Shown piece by piece: positions 58,991-64,000 of a stretch of DNA of 64,000 nt (its first letter is position 1; every line of letters begins with the position of its first letter). The stretch comes from Chrysomallon squamiferum. Lineage: Eukaryota > Mollusca > Gastropoda > Neomphalida > Peltospiridae. The translations under genes and the position numbers were made by a program. The stretch is from assembly GCA_012295275.1 (NCBI GenBank), contig CM022673.1:1164105-1228104 (forward strand), read 5' to 3'. The notes under the pieces are model-generated. The model worked only from the letters and a program-made list of their open reading frames with translations, made no database searches and was not told the DNA's origin.

Positions 58991-61900
58991 ACATTGATGA
59001 CATTGATGTTTACACACACACACACAAACACACACAGATACAAAATATTAAAACTGACAAAGAATATATATACTAAAGATCCCAATAACAGAGAAATGAT
59101 AATAACATGAAATGGAAATAATTAATCTTTGAAGTAGATGACAGAATAAATTTACAGAAATACCTGTAGAATGGAAAATATTTAGCAGAAGTTTTTTCCT
59201 ATCTTGACTATTTTTATAGCTTAGCACACTTTGGTTAAAACTTTTGTATGATAAAAATGACACGGGAAAGATCCAGTAATTTCTATTACTGAAAAATATG
59301 TAATCAAAAATATAATTTTGTTCAAACTATATTTTTAGTAGATGAATTCTCATTTGCATATTATCTTGCCATTTGCTACTTTTTTTCTTTTTTATATATG
59401 TTTGTGTTTAAGCTTTGTTTAAGACTTGAAATTGTTATTTTATACATACTGGTTATGTAGTTAATCTATCTGCAATGTGTGTTTTTGTACTTAGCAACTG
59501 TTCACAAAGACAAATGTATTCATCAGAATTCATCAAATACTACAAATCCAAAAAGTTTTTATAATGGTTTATTGTCTGCTGATTTTATACTAAAGAAATC
59601 AATATGTATGTGTTTATGATGTAAATACAAATTTAGAAATCCTTATTTTATCTCAGTATTGTAAAAATATATTTTTTGTTTTGGTAGGCTTGTTGCGTAA
59701 GTACAGCAAATCAGTATGGCTTGATAACTATGTGATTATTACTGTGTGACCAATAATAAAGAAAAAAAAATGTATCTTAACAAAGTTAAGTATAAATCTT
59801 GTACATAATTTATTATTCTAGATTATGCATTTGTATGTGCAAATTGTAATATATATTGTACAGTTGAATAATCTAGAAATTAAGAAATGTATGCTTTAAA
59901 AGTTTGTGTGTGTGTGTGTGTGTGTGAACATGTCAGTTATCCTCATGTGTATTACAGAGCATTATTTCTCAGTATTTTCTTTAAATTGAATTGTTATGTA
60001 ATATATACAACTTATTTTCTTGTTCTTAATGTTGAATTATATTCACATTACAAGTAACTTTAGTAACCCATTTATATTATATATCATCATCATCATTGAG
60101 ATTATTTTTGTTATGTGCTAAATTATGTCTTGTTGCAATATGAATTAATGGTCTAGCACATTTTTTTTATATACTTCCAAGTTATTATTTTGCACTGTCT
60201 GTCATTGTTCATTACAGAATATTAGAATAAGATGATACTGCTACATAAGATTTGATTTTATTGCAGTATTTTCTTTTTCTTCTGTATATATATATATATA
60301 TACACACATAAATAAAAACAAAAGAACATATTTAATTTTTTTTTTTCCTAAATGTATAATTTAAAATTTAATACTTTCAAAGAAACAGTGTATGTGTATC
60401 TTATTTGTTTGATTTTTTTTTTTTTTTTTATCTCCATTGATGGATATGTCAGCATAAGATATTATTCTGCATAATGCAATGAACAAAAGTGTAAAGTAAA
60501 ATACATAAACACTGTTTTACAGTTGTCCCCAGTTTTAGATATAATGTTTATGCTTCTGTGGTTGTATTAGTAATAAAAATATATGACCAGTAGATTGTTA
60601 CTTTATTGTAAATAAATTAACATTTGTGATTGATAATCAGGGTAAGTCTCAACACATAATTTCAGAAAGTAATTTGATCTTGCTCAAACTTTTTTCTTCT
60701 TCTTTTTTTCTGCATCTTTTAAATAAATACTTTTGTGCCAAAGTTTATTTAATGCAGCTTTGAATGTTGATGTTTTGGTTTTAGTGAATACTGGCTGTCT
60801 CTGCAAGTTAATCAAGATCTGGCAACTATTTTTTTTAATTTTTTTATTTTAAATAATGATTTTTGGTGGGATATAGAAAAACAGATTTAATTTCTTGAAG
60901 AAATTTACTGTTTCTCAGATCATTGTCATTTAAAGTACTAAATATTTTACTTTTATTTTCAGTGATTTTATTTATTATATTATGCAGATATTAAAAATGA
61001 GATTTTGAAATGAGATTTTAAAGTATCTAGGTTGTACATTTTGTATTGTTTGCTTATACTTTATCCGTCCATAAAGTAAATGTATATAAAAAAAAAAAAA
61101 AATGTATGAGTGTTCACATATACTTATTGATATGCATGTAAAAATTGCATTGTGTATTTTTTCATGGAAAAAGAATGTTTCTATTTTTCGAATATATTGA
61201 TAAACAAACCACCCACACAATTTTAAAAAAGTAAGGGGGCGGGGGCAGTAAAACTGTAGAAAATTGTGATAGAGACATTTACAAGGCAAGTTTACTTTTA
61301 ACATGTTTTGTTAAAACTATGTAGGATACAGACAAAAAAACCACCAACAAAAACACTGCAGTTACTTAACTCCAGTGCAGTTACCATCTTATGGTGAGAT
61401 TGGTAAATTAAATATAGTTATCAAAGCAAAATAGTGAAAAATGTATATTGTATCTAGGTATATTGTAAATAGTGTATGTAACTAAATGAAAAGATTTAAA
61501 AAATGTTTTGAAGCAATAATACTCCAACATTGTGAATTCTTATACTTTGTCATCCTTTCCTTTGCTTTGGATATGTAATTAGTCTGTGACAACCATGCTG
61601 AAAAAAGTGTGTGTGTGTGTGTGTGTGTGTTTGTGTGTGTATGTGTGTGAAACTATATTTGGCTTTTTAAAAAAAAAAAGATCATGAAATATTACCTGAT
61701 GGAGTATTCGTTTCTTTTTAGTGAAAAGAAAAGACTGCATAATGATTTTGTTTTTGTTTTAGTTGTTAATAAATATAATTCAGTTGTGTTGTTATATGAT
61801 CAGAAAATGTGACATAATGGTTTAAATGCTGGCAAATATATGCATACATTTAAATATGCATATATTCACTCACAAAAAATGGAAAATATGTCAGTATTCG

Positions 61901-62130
61901 TTTATTATCCGTATCTTTTTGAAATAAATGTTATAAATAAATAAATAATTTAAAATAATAAAAATTGTCAGGCTAAATGTTGTTTATTTCATGAGTTCAG
62001 TACACTTTTTGTCAAAACTGCAAGAATGCATGATCAGGAATATTTGATTTTATTGTATCATTATTTTTATTTTGTTTTGTTTTGTTGCCCATTTTGTATT
62101 GTAATAGATGTGAATAAATATTTTTTGATT
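58625..62130 (+). other. Probable long 3' untranslated region and flank of MFSD4B
   Basis: A first credible poly-A signal, AATAAA, is at 59755-59760, about 1.1 kb after the stop. A stronger-looking GTGAATAAATATTTTTTG lies near 62110. No coding exon is supported. GT microsatellites occur at about 59906-59926 and 61608-61646. Confidence 0.4.
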
Positions 62131-64000
62131 TCATTAACATCTTTTTTTGTTTTTTTTTCTTCCTTTACAGGAGAATTTTATTTCCAGTTTGTATTTGGAA
62201 ATTAAACCATTGATTCGTGGACTTTGTGTTTGTGTAATGAAACCTTGGGTAATTTAAATATATAGTGAAAATGGTTTTTATAACCTATTAAAGAACAGTG
62301 GAAAAATTTATCTAAAACATACTTTGGTAAAGCCAAAAATAAGCTTAAATGTCATTATAATATATTTTTTTTTCTCAAAATAATCATCACAAAGTATTGG
62401 CTATTTTAAATCCATTTATAATAATAATTATTAATATTATTTCACATCAGCTGGATCTGACTGAAAGAGCAAAAGAAAGAAGGGGACAAGGCAGTTTCTA
62501 CTTTTTGTTTTTTCTTTTTAAATTTACTTTTAATAAAAGTTGACTCATGAAAAATAAAATTATAATTTGAAAACACTAATGTATTGTGACAATGTTAATA
62601 CTAAAACTTCAAGTGTATTTTTCTAGCTGATAACAAAGAGAAGATCAAGATTCAAATTTGTTTATTTCGAATGTAACCAACAAGTTCTATTGTCAGAACT
62701 TTCTACAGTCATTTGGCACACACTAAACAGACAAAATGACAGCAACCTGAAAATTAATAAAGGAATGTAAAAAAAAAAAAAATAATAATAATAATAAATA
62801 AATAAATAAATACTAATATATATATACCAGTAACTAAATGGACGGAATTAACACAAAATACAATCAAAACTCCTCACAAAGTTAATAAATAGAGAAATAA
62901 TACTAAATGTAAATAATGCATAATAAAATGTTCAATAAATTTGTTTTTTTTAAAAAGAAAAAGAAATTAAGTACTATTATGTGAACACAAATTAAAGTAA
63001 TGTTACTTGTAATTACTGTCTTGAAATCTTGTAAATCTTACATAAAAATTTCCACATAAAGTATTATGACTGAATAACATTTTAATTTTAAAAAAAACCT
63101 GTACTGCTTATTTGCATATTTAAACTACAATCATGCAGTTGAGTCTTGTATATCAAAATGAGATAAATATTTAAAAATCTATTTCTGTTATGTACTGGTG
63201 CAATTTTTTTCAAATGAAACTAAATAATATCCCTTGAGATATAATTAAAACTAATTAAATTATTAAATAAAAAGCACCATAAATTATCAGTTTGATTATG
63301 TACAGCTTATACATAACACAGCAATATTTTTTTAAATTTTATTATGCTTAAAAGTTGACAATAATGCTTTTTTTTTTAAAATGAGGTAACAAATGTTAGT
63401 GATCTAGTGAATGTAATAATTCATAACTCCTGTTTTCTTCAGAGGTTATACAAGGTTTCCTTCTGCTATTTTGATAGATAAAACAAAATATACAAAAAAT
63501 AGCAAAAACGTTGTTGGTTTTGTATTAATTCAGTTAAGTAAGCAACTACATTAACAGTAAAGTTTCTTAAAGAATGATAATCCAGTTTGTGATAAAACAC
63601 TATCATTGCCAGCTGAAAAGTATAATGTTATAAATATTTATCAGTGTAAAGATTTCTATGAAAAATTATTATTTTTCTTGTCTATGCAATCAGAATTATA
63701 TAAAAGAATATTCAAAAATAACCTGCATGCAATTGAGAAACTTACAAAAAAAAAAAAAAAAAAAAATTAAAAATATTAAATAAAAATCAGATAAATTTTT
63801 TTTTACTTACTTCCATTTTTTATCAGTTAAATGCATTTACACATATAATAATAAATAATAATAATAAAAAAAGAAATAAGCAAGTAGAATAAAATTTGAG
63901 GATTTCGCATTTCAGCTGGTTAATTTTGTGTGGTTTTGTCAAGTCTGATCACAAGACATGTGAGTAAAAACCAAGATCACTAACTTCACAACACATTCTA
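62131..64000. other. AT-rich terminal stretch, nothing assignable
   Basis: No exon, RNA gene or mobile element is supported on either strand. It contains A-rich runs and TAA/AAAT tracts (about 62770-62810 and 63748-63775). Confidence 0.5.

Noticed and set aside
1-64000. Search for CRISPR arrays, bacterial operons, ribosomal or transfer RNA genes
   Set aside because: The tandem arrays lack the regular unique spacers of CRISPR. No rRNA-like block or tRNA-like cloverleaf with A and B boxes was noticed by eye, and the spliced genes show a eukaryotic genome.

Overview
The window is AT-rich animal nuclear DNA. Genes are split into many short exons (mostly 75-300 bp) with canonical GT-AG introns, and the intergenic and intronic DNA is packed with microsatellites, minisatellites and small DNA-transposon remnants. 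Nothing bacterial, viral or CRISPR-like was seen. Protein sequences are invertebrate in character, and a lophotrochozoan such as a mollusc is my best guess (inference only). Gene models were built by hand from splice sites, reading phase and family resemblance. Every joined intron keeps the frame.

Layout. (1) 548-902, minus: one internal exon of an unidentified, possibly transcription-regulator gene whose other exons lie elsewhere; a 75-nt open exon candidate at 6862-6936 could belong to it. (2) 7274-26162, plus: a nine-exon MINDY-1/2 family K48-ubiquitin deubiquitinase ending in a CIIL prenylation box. Its 11.6 kb intron 5 hosts, on the opposite strand (13157-20207), a four-exon gene for a small secreted six-cysteine protein with a Thr-rich stalk and GPI-type tail that I do not recognise. 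(3) 28012-36063, minus: a complete 14-exon tectonic (TCTN) gene, convergent with MINDY. (4) 37553-40056, plus: a five-exon gene for an unrecognised 203-residue protein, divergent from tectonic. (5) 43972-53346, minus: a complete 16-exon ILVBL/HACL2 gene for a thiamine-diphosphate lyase. (6) 55188-58624, plus: a three-coding-exon MFSD4B/NaGLT1-like major facilitator with a large mucin-like insert, divergent from ILVBL. The last 5 kb holds its long 3' flank and repeats.

The genes do not form one pathway: a ubiquitin hydrolase, a ciliary transition-zone protein, a fatty-acid lyase and a membrane transporter are simply neighbours. Two divergent pairs (tectonic/unknown; ILVBL/MFSD4B) share short upstream regions that may act as bidirectional promoters.

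The most unusual signal is a recurring pattern: tandem duplications sit exactly on gene-structure boundaries. They copy a splice donor plus the exon end (tectonic intron 11, giving 18-nt in-frame micro-exon look-alikes), splice acceptors (MINDY exon 2, MFSD4B exon 2) and the MFSD4B C-terminal codons with the stop.
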